A stretch of DNA of 64,000 nucleotides from DAOTVX01 sp034436015 (GCA_034436015.1 DAOTWG010000010.1:1-64000), one strand, 5' to 3'; positions 34,136-43,014 are shown, counted from the stretch's first letter. Notes: generated by a model not told the origin, from the letters alone. Numbers and translations are program-made.

Positions 34136-35343
34136 GGGTTCCCCAGGAAAGCGGCCACATGGCGGACGATTGTTTCGGCGACTTCGGCTTTGCTCAGCAA
34201 AGGCAGGGCGATTTTGCGGCCATCGGCAAATAACAAGGTAACGCGATTGGTGTCTGCCTCGAAGCCGGAATCGGGCAGGGAGATGTCGTTGGCCGCGATG
34301 ATGTCCAGCCGTTTGGCGTTGAGTTTTGCTTCGGCGTTTTCGAGCAAATCCTGGCTTTCGGCGGCGAAGCCCACCACGCAGCGCGGCCGTTTCTCCCCTA
34401 GTTCTGCGACAGCGGCCAGGATATCTGGCGCAGCCTCTAGTTCGAGGCGAGGAACCCCGTCGGTCTTTTTCAGTTTGCGGGCCGAGATTTCTTTGGGGCG
34501 GAAATCGGCTGCGGCGGCGGCCATGAGTAGCGCATCTGCGCCGGCGCTTTCGGTCAACACTGCTTCCAACATTTCCTGTACTGTTGTCGTCTTCACCACG
34601 CGTGCGCCAGTCGGAGGAAGCAGACCGGCCGTCGCGCTGATGAGCGTCACTTCGGCGCCGGCGTCGATGGCCGCCTGGGCAAGCGCGTACCCTTGCTTAC
34701 CGGAGGAGCGGTTGGTCAAGATGCGCACCGGGTCGAGTGGTTCGCGCGTGCCGCCTGCCGTCACCACAACCCGTTGGCCTGCCAACGGGCCACCTTTCCC
34801 CAACAGCAGACGAATATGCCCTACCAGTTCCGCAGGTTCGAGCATACGTCCCGGCCCACTCAGACCGGAGGCCAAGCGTCCCTCCGCCGGACCGGCGAAG
34901 GTCACGCCGCGCTCGCGCAGGAGTCGGACGTTCTCCTGTGTGGCCGGATGCGCATACATGCCCACATCCATGGCGGGCGCCAGGAGCAAGGGACAGCGCG
35001 CCGCCAACGCCGTGATGGTCAGCAGGTTATCCGCAATGCCTTGCGCGATCTTGGCAATGGTGTTCGCTGTGCATGGAGCAATGACAAGCAGCTCTGTTGT
35101 ATGCGCCAGACCAACGTGAAGAACGTGAGCTTCGCTGCCCCATAGGTCTGCATCGGTAAAGGCCTTCCGCCCCGTGAGCGAGGCAAAGGTCAGGGGGGTG
35201 ATGAACTTCTCCGCTGCAGGCGTCAGGATGACGTCTACCCGCGCGCCGGCCTGGGTCAATTTCGAGGCGAGTTCGGCAGCCTTGTAGGCCGCTATGGATC
35301 CGCTCACACCCAAGAGAATGTGTTTGGAAGTAAAAACAGACAT
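34132..35343 (-). CDS. coaBC: Phosphopantothenoylcysteine decarboxylase/synthetase
   Basis: 403 residues, the bifunctional CoaBC enzyme of coenzyme A synthesis. The N-terminal FMN-dependent CoaC decarboxylase (about 1-180) carries GSIAAYKAAEL, T-A-N-T-I-A-K-I-A-Q-G-I-A-D, the PAMDVGMYAHPATQ loop and the flavin-binding region around ITPLTFASLTGR. The CoaB synthetase half begins near VVVTAGGTREPLDPVR, with T-N-R-S-S-G-K-Q-G and the nucleotide-binding K-L-K-K-T. The pathway neighbour panE lies two genes downstream. The start at ATG 35343 follows a Nudix gene after nine bases. Confidence 0.95.
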   Translation of the reverse strand: MSVFTSKHILLGVSGSIAAYKAAELASKLTQAGARVDVILTPAAEKFITPLTFASLTGRKAFTDADLWGSEAHVLHVGLAHTTELLVIAPCTANTIAKIAQGIADNLLTITALAARCPLLLAPAMDVGMYAHPATQENVRLLRERGVTFAGPAEGRLASGLSGPGRMLEPAELVGHIRLLLGKGGPLAGQRVVVTAGGTREPLDPVRILTNRSSGKQGYALAQAAIDAGAEVTLISATAGLLPPTGARVVKTTTVQEMLEAVLTESAGADALLMAAAAADFRPKEISARKLKKTDGVPRLELEAAPDILAAVAELGEKRPRCVVGFAAESQDLLENAEAKLNAKRLDIIAANDISLPDSGFEADTNRVTLLFADGRKIALPLLSKAEVAETIVRHVAAFLGNP

Positions 35344-35352
35344 CGTTGTAGG

Positions 35353-35832
35353 CTATTTTACCACGTCCCCTGCCGGCGGATGAAACGCGACCTCGTAGCT
35401 CATTAGTTGCTCGCCGGCATAGACGAACTTCGCGGAAAAGAAGCGTTCCTGCCTTAGCCAGGGGAAGAAGATGTGGTCGCCGGCCCATAATGGCAGGGTT
35501 GCTAACTCCGTATCGGGAATCCAGCGCAAATCGCCCTCCGGCGATTCGGTCAATGAGCCGGTGAATTCCGTCGCGGTGAAAACGAACACGTACCAGTCAT
35601 CTCCGCCGAACGCCAGGAAAATCAGCAAGCCTCGTAAGCGCGGCCGTTTGAGGCGCAGACCGCTCTCCTCGTACACTTCGCGGAGGACACACTCCTCTGG
35701 CGTCTCGCCCGGTTCCAATTTTCCTCCGAGTCCGTTCCACTTGCCGGCATGGATGTCGTCGCGCTTCTTGTTGCGATGCACCATTAACGTGTAACCGTTT
35801 TGTTGCACGTAGCATAAGGTTGCGAGAATCAT
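35353..35832 (-). CDS. Nudix hydrolase (MutT-like)
   Basis: 159 residues. The Nudix box is canonical: G-G-K-L-E-P-G-E-T, then R-E-V-Y-E-E-S-G-L, with all metal-binding glutamates. The N-terminal I-L-A-T-L-C-Y-V-Q-Q and K-R-D-D-I-H-A-G-K-W-N-G-L-G-G resemble the YvcI/MutT group of 8-oxo-dGTP or nucleoside-triphosphate diphosphatases. The C-terminal 30 residues (LMSYEVAFHPPAG) also match that group. The substrate is not certain. It begins one base after the stop of the GT87-like gene and precedes coaBC. Confidence 0.88.
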   Translation of the reverse strand: MILATLCYVQQNGYTLMVHRNKKRDDIHAGKWNGLGGKLEPGETPEECVLREVYEESGLRLKRPRLRGLLIFLAFGGDDWYVFVFTATEFTGSLTESPEGDLRWIPDTELATLPLWAGDHIFFPWLRQERFFSAKFVYAGEQLMSYEVAFHPPAGDVVK

Positions 35833-35833
35833 A

Positions 35834-36874
35834 TCATGTATCCTGATTGGCGCGCGCGTCGCGCGTGCGCTGTCTCTTTTGCCGCATGGATAGAATCGCC
35901 GACGCGATGACGGCTAGATACAGGCTGAGAGGAACGATCCACAGACGCGAAAGCGCGTCGAAGGTGTAGCGGAAGAACAGAAAGCCAAGATTGCCCAATA
36001 GCCAGGGCAGCCAGCCAATCGGCAGAACGTATAGGACGGGCAAATCGGCTTGCTGGAAGTATGGCGCCATCAGCGGAAACGCGGCTGCCCAGCCGAGCAA
36101 GCGTGGCAGCCGTGCGCGTGGCAGGAGCAACAGCGGCAAGCCCAACAGCAACGCCCACGCGCCTATCCAGCGCCAGAGACTGATGCTCCCCCAATCGTAG
36201 GGCGCGCAGGTTCGGATTCGCTCCCAAAGCGACAGCGGCCAGGCGGGGAAGACAACGAACGAGGCCAGGGTTAACGCCGCCGGTACGACCAACACCCGTA
36301 GCCGCGCGCGCCGGTCAATGGGCGCCATGAGAAGGAGCAAGAGGCCGTAGGGAAGGCCTATCTGGAATTTGGTGCTCGCTATCCAGAATCCCAGGCCGGC
36401 CAGATTCCAGCGACGATGCGCCAGCGCCCACCATCCCAGCGCCAGCGCCCCCACCAAAAGGCCAACGATCTGACCAAGAAACAAGCCGTAGAACATCTGG
36501 AATGTCAGCAATGCTAGGCTGGCGCGCCCACCGAACACGCGCGCTGCCCAGAAAACGCCGGCTATGTTGAACAACGACCAGAGCGCGAATCCCCAATAGA
36601 ACGGGATCTTCGCCCACAGCCAAAAGAACGGCAGCGACCAGTCCGCATAGTAGAACTGCCGCAAATTTCCCTGCGCTGTCAGGACGTAGACGTGGTAATC
36701 GAAAGGACGGTAGTCCAGGCGAATATCCAGCCAGAGGAAGATCGCCAGAGCCGCCAGGTTCAAGGCAAGGGCGAACGCTTCCGCGCGCGTTGGGCGGCGG
36801 CGCAGCCGGGCGTCTATGGCGGAAGCATCGGCAAACGCATCCCAACAGAGGGAACGAAAAAACAACTCTCTCAC
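35834..36874 (-). CDS. GT87-like (DUF2029) multi-pass membrane glycosyltransferase
   Basis: 346 residues with about nine to ten hydrophobic segments. The first loop has the acidic pattern D-Y-R-P-F-D-Y-H-V-Y-V-L, which corresponds to the catalytic-loop aspartates of GT-C enzymes that use polyprenyl-phosphate sugars. The third region (FQMFYGLFLGQIVGLLVGAL, then K-F-Q-I-G-L) matches the G-Q-x-N/x-L...K-x-Q pattern of mannosyltransferases such as PimE. It is shorter than typical members by about 50 residues. Acceptor and sugar are unknown. It overlaps the PEBP-like gene by four bases, and the Nudix gene starts immediately after it. Confidence 0.7.
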   Translation of the reverse strand: MRELFFRSLCWDAFADASAIDARLRRRPTRAEAFALALNLAALAIFLWLDIRLDYRPFDYHVYVLTAQGNLRQFYYADWSLPFFWLWAKIPFYWGFALWSLFNIAGVFWAARVFGGRASLALLTFQMFYGLFLGQIVGLLVGALALGWWALAHRRWNLAGLGFWIASTKFQIGLPYGLLLLLMAPIDRRARLRVLVVPAALTLASFVVFPAWPLSLWERIRTCAPYDWGSISLWRWIGAWALLLGLPLLLLPRARLPRLLGWAAAFPLMAPYFQQADLPVLYVLPIGWLPWLLGNLGFLFFRYTFDALSRLWIVPLSLYLAVIASAILSMRQKRQRTRDARANQDT

Positions 36875-37290
36875 CGTTTGGAATAGACGCCGACAAGTTC
36901 GGCGGAAGCAAGCACATGCCCTTCGATAGCTTGCAACAGCGCCGCTTTATCCTCTGGAATGTTATACGCTACCCAATGCACCCAGACTCCCGGCGGCGCC
37001 TCTGGATCATCCACGATGAGGGCGAACGCGCGTGCGCCTTGCAGCGGTTCGCCCCGGCTTAAGGAGGGAGAAACAGCATCTCCTTGACAGGCGTAGAGGG
37101 ATGGAGGGAGGGGGCTGAGCGTCTGCAAACGCCTCGCTTGGCAGGGCGAACGTGGCGCTTCCGGCCGGGTTGTTTGCACATTCGAAAAGGATTCGCCGCG
37201 ACGAGACCCCAGCGCGAAAAGCACCGCGGCGCCTAGGATCAGGCATACAAGAAGGATCGCGCCAATGCCCAAGAGCACTTTGTTTCTCAT
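36871..37290 (-). CDS. PEBP-like (YbhB/YbcL) protein lacking the C-terminal part of the fold
   Basis: 139 residues with an N-terminal membrane segment (about 6-28) and an outward-facing domain. The PEBP ligand motif is present as V-D-D-P-E-A-P-P-G-V-W-V-H-W-V with Y-N-I-P, matching the phosphatidylethanolamine-binding family. The rest of the family domain, normally about 60 residues with G-x-N-x-x-G and the G-x-H-R-Y motif, is absent in all frames. The gene ends at the start of the GT87-like gene (ATGA overlap). It is either a genuine short variant or a gene cut by a past rearrangement. Its function is unknown. Confidence 0.65.
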   Translation of the reverse strand: MRNKVLLGIGAILLVCLILGAAVLFALGSRRGESFSNVQTTRPEAPRSPCQARRLQTLSPLPPSLYACQGDAVSPSLSRGEPLQGARAFALIVDDPEAPPGVWVHWVAYNIPEDKAALLQAIEGHVLASAELVGVYSKR

Positions 37291-37583
37291 AGCTCGCCTC
37301 TGAAAAGGTCAAGGCGAAACGGATGCAATTCTGCCGCCATCAGATTTTCCTGCACTGCCGGATCGTAGAACATGAAGTCGGCGGCTTCCTGTTCGTTCTC
37401 CGCGCGCAGGAGCACCAGCGCGAACGTCCCATCTGGGCAGAGGCCAGCGAGGAGGACTTTGCCTGCTTGGCGCGCGTTCTTGAGGTAGGCCTCATGCCGC
37501 GCTAGGACGGCTTGCTCCGGCGGCGTAGGCTGCTCGAAGCAATTATGGCGAAAAGGATGGAGCAAGTACAAGTAGAAGGACAT
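37287..37583 (-). CDS. YciI-like protein (YCII domain)
   Basis: 98 residues from ATG 37583. It is a small alpha/beta protein of the dimeric ferredoxin-like YCII superfamily: H-E-A-Y-L-K-N-A-R-Q-A-G-K-V-L-L-A-G, a strand F-A-L-V-L-L-R-A, and A-A-D-F-M-F-Y-D-P-A-V. The conserved His (R-H-E-A-Y) and the Asp of the D-P-A motif are those proposed as active-site residues. YciI proteins are mostly of unknown role; some homologues act on chloroaromatic compounds. The upstream 20 in-frame residues lie in the restriction-enzyme remnant and are not used. Its stop overlaps the PEBP-like gene start. Confidence 0.78.
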   Translation of the reverse strand: MSFYLYLLHPFRHNCFEQPTPPEQAVLARHEAYLKNARQAGKVLLAGLCPDGTFALVLLRAENEQEAADFMFYDPAVQENLMAAELHPFRLDLFRGEL

Positions 37584-37612
37584 AAGGGGAAGGCCGGTTG
37601 TAGCAGGCGGTT

Positions 37613-38866
37613 TTACCTCTCGCGATAGGCGGCGCGCCGACAACGATGCCGCTTACTGCAAAACATGCGCGCTTCTGCCTGTGCATACACCGGATCAATT
37701 TGAGCTTGAAGCTCTATCGTGCGAGCAATCGCGGCGGCGATATGAATGTAGCGGATGGGATCGTCCATCGGACGGCCCTTGCGGTCTTTCAGGTATTTTT
37801 CCAGCACCTGGTAGCCGCCGATTTGATATTCCCACATTTCGGGGGTGACGCCCTCAAAATACTTATCCGGGTTGATGTGGACGCGCCCTTGAGCGGCGTC
37901 GTAGCGCACGGTCTGAATCCGATCATCGCCGGTTCCCCGGTATTTAACCAGCGGCGGGTGCAGGGCGGGGCCGCGCAGCAGGTGCAAGTCTATCAGTTGC
38001 CGGCCCAGCGCGGCCATCTGGCGGAAGAGGTCGGCGTCGGCGGTGAAGGGGACGCGGGGGAAGTCGGTGCGCAGTTCCTGGGTGTATTTGCGGCGGTAGG
38101 TGGGGCTGTAGAAGACGGCGTAGATGTAGGCCAGCACGTCTTCGGGTGCAGGAGAGAAACCGTAGGCGGCGGCCAGCTTGAGCAGGAGCCACTCGGCCAG
38201 GTTGGACTGCCTGGCGGCGTCGAACATGTTCGGCGTGGCGGCGGAGGGGTAGAGGTAGAGGGTGAAGAGTGTATCAATGCTCATGTTGTCTGAACGAATT
38301 ACTCCATTGGAAATTACCTTGTTTGTGATGAGAAAATACGTAGGCTCCCTACTCGGAGGAATTCTTCGTACACTAATTATTGCCAGATTCTCCCCTGCCA
38401 GCATGTGGCGCATGACTTCAGGGCGAGGCCTACAGTGAAAGCCGCGCGAGCGCCCAGTGTAGTATGTGTAACGGATGTCGAAGGGACGATATAGAATCGG
38501 CGTTATCTTATCTCGGTGAGGGCCGCCCTCGCGCCTGAGGTCCTGTTGCGCCAGCGATACTTTCCAGTCGCGAGCATCGTTCCCTAACTGATAAGCCTGG
38601 CGGGCGAGGTCTTCATCCATACGGCTGAAGTTCAGCACGGTCGTCCGGGCTTCCTCAGGTGTCCAGTGAATGGTCAACCCATCCCGCGCCGTCACAATGC
38701 CGACGCTGTGGGTGGGGAAAATCTCGTGGATGGGCGGCCAGGAAAGGTAGGCCTGCACGTCTGGGGTGGCGCGGGGGATAAAGAAGTAGTAGGGGGATCG
38801 GGTCGTGATGGGCTGGTAGCCCGCCGTCTCCAGGGTATGGGTCTCCAGCCATATGTATCCCTGCGA
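37613..38866 (-). pseudogene. C-terminal remnant of a type ISP restriction-methylation enzyme
   Basis: About 417 codons remain. The frame begins right after a TAA (38869-38867) and reads Y-I-W-L-E-T-H-T-L, P-Y-Y-F-F-I-P-R-A, HSVGIVTARDGLTIHW, R-P-F-D-I-R-Y-T-Y-Y-T, G-V-I-R-S-D-N-M-S and VLAYIYAVFYSPTYRRKY. It ends with the E-Y-Q-I-G-G-Y-Q-V-L-E-K-Y-L-K-D-R block and a short I-A-R-T-I helix. These are the target-recognition parts of single-polypeptide type ISP or Mmel-like enzymes, normally 1000 or more residues. The helicase, nuclease and methyltransferase catalytic regions are missing. It cannot act as an intact enzyme. The first initiation codon within the remnant is GTG 38758. Confidence 0.75.
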
Positions 38867-38959
38867 TTACGGGTTTGCCCATCGTCGCCTTGGGGTGGGG
38901 CGTCATCCATTGTTCTTGCCTCTACTTCTCTCCATCGTTTGTCACGTTGCGCTCAACCC

Positions 38960-38968
38960 ATTATAGCA
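38960..38968 (-). promoter_or_regulatory. Extended -10 element upstream of the restriction-enzyme remnant
   Basis: TGCTATAAT on the minus strand is a consensus extended -10 (hexamer 38965-38960). It lies about 50 bases before an ATG with a purine-rich upstream sequence (38910) that does not read in the remnant's frame. It may be the original promoter, left when the 5' part of the gene was deleted. It could now drive the downstream YciI-to-ccmF genes. Confidence 0.35.
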
Positions 38969-39069
38969 GGCCGGCCATCCAAGACGCACGCGCCTAGGGG
39001 TTCTGCCCGTCCTGGGGACCAGCATATATTTGCACTTGCGCCGTTGAACGCCGAAAGATCCTCGCCTCC

Positions 39070-40923
39070 TCACATCGCTTCCGGCGCGTCGATCGAGAGG
39101 AGGTGGAGGGCATTGGCGAGCGTCTGCTTGGTCGCCGCGACCAAACGCAAACGGGAGGCGCGGATGGTTTCATCTCCGGCTTGCAAAACGGGATTGGCGT
39201 GATAGAAGCTGTGAAAGGCGTTTGCCAGGTCAAAGGCGTAGTTGGCGATGACCAACGGCCGGTATTCGCGCGCGGCTTGTTCCACTGCGGCCGGGAAGCG
39301 CGCCATAAGTTCGATCAACCGAATCTCCTGAGGCGTCAGCTCATAGTCGAAGGAAGCAGGGGGTAGTTCGTAACCGCCGGCAGGCAAGCGGGGCAGGCCG
39401 GCCTTGCGCAGGATACTGTTTGCCCGCACATGGGCGTTTTGGATGTAGGGGCCGGTATGCCCCTCGAAGTTCAACGCTGCGTCCATGTCGAAAACGGTAT
39501 CGCGGTTGTTGTCCACCGCTAGCAGGGCGTATTTCAGCGCGCCCAGGCCGATCTGCCGCGCTACCGCGTGACGCTCCTCCGGAGGCATTTCCGGAGTCCG
39601 CTCGCCCATGGCTGCCAGCGCGCGACGTTCGGCCTCGTCTGCCACCTCCTTGAACAAGACTACCCGCCCGCGGCGCGCCGACATTGCTCCTTCTGGCAGG
39701 CTGACGAATCCATACCCCAGATGGTAGCACTTTTCTGCCTGTGGGTATCCCATTAACCGCAGAATGGCAAAGGCCTGCTGCAAGTGCAGGCTCTGACGCA
39801 CGTCCACCACGTAGATCGAGCGATCAATGCCGTAGTTCTCGAACTTGATTTTCGCCAGCGCCAGATCCTTCGTTAGATACAAAGTAGTGCCGTCGTTCCG
39901 CAGGATGACATTGGCGCGATAGGTTTCCTTTTGAAGGCCGAGTTTTTCGTCAATTTTGACGATGACCGCGCCGCCCTGTGGGCGTTCATCGTCCGCGATG
40001 CCGCGCGCGATGAGTTCTTCCACGATGGCCTTGGCCGGTTCATCCATCTCGCTCTCAAAGAACCAGATATCGATGTGAATATCCAACATCCGCAGGATGT
40101 CGCGCAATTCCTCCAGGCTCCACTCGCGCGTCATCCACCACAATTGACGCACCTCGGGATCGCCGGCATCCCAGCGGCGGTATAGGTCGCGGCGTTCGGC
40201 CTCCCAGGTTTCACGGCGAGTCCGCTCCTCCTCGGTTTCCTTGTCCTTTGGCTCCAGCAAGGCTGTGGCTTCCACGTACAATTTCAGCAGCCATTGGCCG
40301 CGCTCATGCACCCCTTGAGGTTCTTGGCCGCGATAAAACTTATTGTACATCCACAAAACGGTGATGACTCCTAGCCCGATGTCGCCGGGATAGGAGGCGC
40401 GAATCGTCTCAAAGCCGGCGAATTGAATGATGCGCGCCAGGGACTCGCCCAAAATGGCATTGCGCGCGTGGCCGATATGGAACGAATGATGGGTATTCGG
40501 CTGGGTGTACTCGATCATCACGCGCTCTGCCTTGCGTTCGCCGCGGCCGAAGTCGGCTTTCCGGGTCAGGACGGTATCCACCACGCGGCGGGCATAGGCG
40601 GCAGTCGAGAAGTAGATGTTGAGATAGCCGCGCACCGCCTCAACGCGATGGATGGCCGGCGCCTGGTCTGGCGACTCCTTCAACCAGGTCAATAGGGCGT
40701 CTCTGACTCCTTCCGCGATCTGTTGAGCGCGTTGCGGCACAGGGACCGCGTGCTCCGGCGCGGCGCGCACATCTGCCGCCGCGATGGCAAAGAAGGACGT
40801 GGACATCCCCCACTCGCCTTTGAAGGGAATCGGCTTCCATTCCAGCGAGGGACAAGGGATGCCGTATAACGTACAGTACGCCCGTATTTGCGCTTCGAGG
40901 CACTCTTGTTCGCGTTGGAACAT
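39070..40923 (-). CDS. argS: Arginyl-tRNA synthetase
   Basis: 617 residues, class I synthetase for tRNA-Arg. The catalytic HIGH motif is H-I-G-H (149-152) in HSFHIGHARNAILGE. The KMSKS-like loop is the degenerate M-S-A-R-R-G form usual for ArgS. The C-terminal DALR anticodon domain ends with FYHANPVL and a C-terminal A-x-x-x-L-H-L-L-S block. A 140-residue N-terminal domain is normal for the family. ATG 40923 has AGGTGAT upstream, and a TATAAT at 40946-40941 suggests its own promoter just after the terminator that follows rpsT. Confidence 0.95.
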   Translation of the reverse strand: MFQREQECLEAQIRAYCTLYGIPCPSLEWKPIPFKGEWGMSTSFFAIAAADVRAAPEHAVPVPQRAQQIAEGVRDALLTWLKESPDQAPAIHRVEAVRGYLNIYFSTAAYARRVVDTVLTRKADFGRGERKAERVMIEYTQPNTHHSFHIGHARNAILGESLARIIQFAGFETIRASYPGDIGLGVITVLWMYNKFYRGQEPQGVHERGQWLLKLYVEATALLEPKDKETEEERTRRETWEAERRDLYRRWDAGDPEVRQLWWMTREWSLEELRDILRMLDIHIDIWFFESEMDEPAKAIVEELIARGIADDERPQGGAVIVKIDEKLGLQKETYRANVILRNDGTTLYLTKDLALAKIKFENYGIDRSIYVVDVRQSLHLQQAFAILRLMGYPQAEKCYHLGYGFVSLPEGAMSARRGRVVLFKEVADEAERRALAAMGERTPEMPPEERHAVARQIGLGALKYALLAVDNNRDTVFDMDAALNFEGHTGPYIQNAHVRANSILRKAGLPRLPAGGYELPPASFDYELTPQEIRLIELMARFPAAVEQAAREYRPLVIANYAFDLANAFHSFYHANPVLQAGDETIRASRLRLVAATKQTLANALHLLSIDAPEAM

Positions 40924-40959
40924 ACCATCACCTGGGAGGGATTATATCCTGTCTGATCC

Positions 40960-40993
40960 AAAAATGGGAGCGTCTCTGACAAGACGCTCCCAT
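40960..40993 (-). terminator. Rho-independent terminator after rpsT
   Basis: On the minus strand a perfect 12-bp stem (ATGGGAGCGTCT with its complement, arms 40993-40982 and 40975-40964) closes a six-base loop. Five T residues (40964-40960) follow it. It lies about 100 bases downstream of rpsT and separates rpsT transcription from argS. Confidence 0.85.
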
Positions 40994-41090
40994 CACCAAT
41001 ACATCATCGCCAACGCGGTCAGACCGCATTGCCGGCGTCGCCTGGTTCCTCTAGGTCATGTCTCCAGAAAAAGAATAGCACTTACTGCAT

Positions 41091-41375
41091 TCAGGCGTGC
41101 TGGGAGGAGGCGACTTTCAACGCGGCAAGGCGTTTCATGAGGCGACTTTTGCGTCGTGCAGCGTTGTTTCTGTGGATGACGCCTTTTTCGGCGGCCTTAT
41201 CTAAGGCGCGCACGGCCTGAATCAACGCCTCCTCGGCGGACGGCAGGTTGTTGCTGGCCAGCGCGGCGCGTACGCGTTTGACCGCCGTGCGCGCTCGCCC
41301 GCGAAACACACGGTTGCGTAAACGGCGTTTCTCGTTCTGACGGTTCCGTTTGATTTGGGATTTGATGTTTGCCAA
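41091..41375 (-). CDS. rpsT: 30S ribosomal protein S20
   Basis: 94 residues, very basic and helical. It binds 16S rRNA early in small-subunit assembly. The sequence (A-N-I-K-S-Q-I-K-R-N-R-Q at the start, then I-H-R-N-N-A-A-R-R-K-S-R-L) is standard for S20. The start is TTG 41375: GGAGGT lies a few bases upstream and S20 proteins begin with M-A-N-I-K, so the earlier in-frame TTG at 41387 is rejected. A rare start codon is a known feature of rpsT control in some bacteria. It has its own promoter and terminator. Confidence 0.95.
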   Translation of the reverse strand: MANIKSQIKRNRQNEKRRLRNRVFRGRARTAVKRVRAALASNNLPSAEEALIQAVRALDKAAEKGVIHRNNAARRKSRLMKRLAALKVASSQHA

Positions 41376-41410
41376 CCTAACCTCCAAGCAAGCAGACTAC
41401 ACGGGCGGCT

Positions 41411-41439
41411 ATTGTACTTGATAGGAGAGATTCTGTCTA
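41411..41439 (-). promoter_or_regulatory. Promoter of rpsT
   Basis: TAGACA (41439-41434) and TACAAT (41416-41411) are spaced by exactly 17 bases on the minus strand. The start point would fall near 41404, giving a leader of about 30 bases that contains GGAGGT ahead of the TTG start. Confidence 0.7.
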
Positions 41440-41458
41440 GAGGCGCTAAGGGACGCTC

Positions 41459-42271
41459 TCAGCGCAGGAAGAACCAGAAAACGAGGTAATAGCCGATGGC
41501 CGCGGCCCACAACCAGCCGTCTATACGGTCGAAGAAGCCGCCATGACCGGGAATGAGGTTGCTCGAATCCTTTAGGCCGGCCTGACGTTTGAACATACTC
41601 TCTCCCAGATCGCCCAGAGTGACCAGGATAGAAAGAATCAGCCCGATTGCTCCTCCTTGCCACCAGGCAACGTTCAGCAGGGCGAAATGTCTCATAAACC
41701 AAGCGAGTCCTGCGCCGGCCAACGTCCCGGCCAAGACCCCTGCCCAATACCCCTCCCATGTTTTTCTGGGACTGAGGCGAGGAGCAAGCGGCGTTTTACC
41801 CCATCTTCTGCCCACAAAGTAGGCCACGCTATCCGAAATCCAGACCGATGGCAGGATAAGCAAAAACCACCACAGGCCGTCGGGTAGGAAACGCAGCTCA
41901 ATCAGGTACGCGCCGATCCAACCAAAGTAGACAATGCCGCCAAGGGTAAGAGCAAAATCGGTGGCTGCCGATGGGTAGCCCCGCTCGTAGGTACAAAGAT
42001 GCCAGGTCATGGCAACCAGCGCCAACGCCGTCAACGCCGGGGCGGCATACGAGGGGAAATAAACTCGTGTGCCGAGCAGGAGCCACGTGCCGCCGACAAT
42101 TAGCGGCATTGCCGGCCTGAACGCCATGCCCCGGAACATGCCGCTGTATTCCCAAGCCGCCAGACTCACGCACACGGCGATGACAAAAAAATAAACATAT
42201 CCGCCCAGCCAAACTGCCGGCGCGCCTAGAGCCGCCAGGAGAAATGCGGCGAGGATGCGTTCAGCGAGCAT
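41459..42271 (-). CDS. cdsA: Phosphatidate cytidylyltransferase (CDP-diacylglycerol synthase)
   Basis: 270 residues, integral membrane with about eight hydrophobic segments. The enzyme makes CDP-diacylglycerol from phosphatidate and CTP for phospholipid synthesis. Its signature at the C-terminal end is complete: LSPRKTWEGY, then LGDLGESMFKRQAGLKDSS and PGHGGFFDRIDG, with the metal-binding aspartates. ATG 42271 is used; it overlaps uppS by 11 bases. It is the last gene of the pyrH-frr-uppS-cdsA operon, a very common bacterial arrangement. Confidence 0.95.
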   Translation of the reverse strand: MLAERILAAFLLAALGAPAVWLGGYVYFFVIAVCVSLAAWEYSGMFRGMAFRPAMPLIVGGTWLLLGTRVYFPSYAAPALTALALVAMTWHLCTYERGYPSAATDFALTLGGIVYFGWIGAYLIELRFLPDGLWWFLLILPSVWISDSVAYFVGRRWGKTPLAPRLSPRKTWEGYWAGVLAGTLAGAGLAWFMRHFALLNVAWWQGGAIGLILSILVTLGDLGESMFKRQAGLKDSSNLIPGHGGFFDRIDGWLWAAAIGYYLVFWFFLR

Positions 42272-43007
42272 GATTGGCCGGCCTCTCTCCTGCTTCGGAA
42301 AGTCGCCCAAAGCGGCGGTCGCGCTGGGCATAGGCTTCCAAGGCCTTGCGGAATTCCTCTTTATCGAAATCCGGCCAGTATGTTGGCGTCACATACCACT
42401 CCGAGTAGGCGGCTTGCCAGATGAGGAAATTGGAAATGCGCAGTTCACCCGAAGTGCGGATGATCAGATCTGGATCGGGTACGCCGGCGGTGAACAGGTA
42501 TTGACTGACCAGTTCGTCGTTCACGGCAGAAGCCGGGATTCCATCCTCGATCATGCGGCGAATTCCGCATACGATCTCATCCCGGCCGCCATAATTGAAC
42601 GCCACATTCAGAATCAAACGGTCGTTGTTCTTCGTCAGCTCGATAGCTTGAAGCACTTTCTGTTGCAATTGGGGGGCAAGGCGCTCCAGTCGCCCAATAT
42701 GACGGAGCTGCACCCCTTCTTTGTGGAGTTCGCCCAGTTCACGGTCAATGACGTCTTCCAAGATTTGTAATAGACCCTCCACCTCCTCGCGCGGGCGGCC
42801 CCAGTTCTCGGTCGAGAATGCATAAATGGTCAAATACTTGATCCCGAATTCAACGCAGGCCGTGATGATGCGCCGCAGGTTTTCGGTTCCGGCGCGATGC
42901 CCTGCCAGCCGGGGCAGGCCACGCTGAAGCGCCCAACGGCCGTTGCCGTCCATGATGATCGCCACATGGCGGGGGAGGTTGTTCGAAAGTGTCGGCTTTT
43001 TCTGCAT
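42261..43007 (-). CDS. uppS: Undecaprenyl diphosphate synthase (cis-prenyltransferase)
   Basis: 248 residues from ATG 43007. It condenses isopentenyl diphosphate units with farnesyl diphosphate to give the C55 lipid carrier used for wall and surface glycans. Catalytic D20 is in H-V-A-I-I-M-D-G-N-G-R-W-A. Other family motifs are Y-A-F-S-T-E-N-W, N-Y-G-G-R-D-E and the C-terminal DLIIRTSGELRISNFLIWQ. The earlier in-frame start at 43070 lies inside frr. It overlaps the 5' end of cdsA. Confidence 0.96.
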   Translation of the reverse strand: MQKKPTLSNNLPRHVAIIMDGNGRWALQRGLPRLAGHRAGTENLRRIITACVEFGIKYLTIYAFSTENWGRPREEVEGLLQILEDVIDRELGELHKEGVQLRHIGRLERLAPQLQQKVLQAIELTKNNDRLILNVAFNYGGRDEIVCGIRRMIEDGIPASAVNDELVSQYLFTAGVPDPDLIIRTSGELRISNFLIWQAAYSEWYVTPTYWPDFDKEEFRKALEAYAQRDRRFGRLSEAGERPANHAR

Positions 43008-43014
43008 ACCAGGC

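Noticed and set aside
41015..41027. Short hairpin GCGGTCAGACCGC after rpsT as a terminator or RNA element
   Set aside because: The stem has only five base pairs and no T-run; the strong terminator is at 40960-40993.
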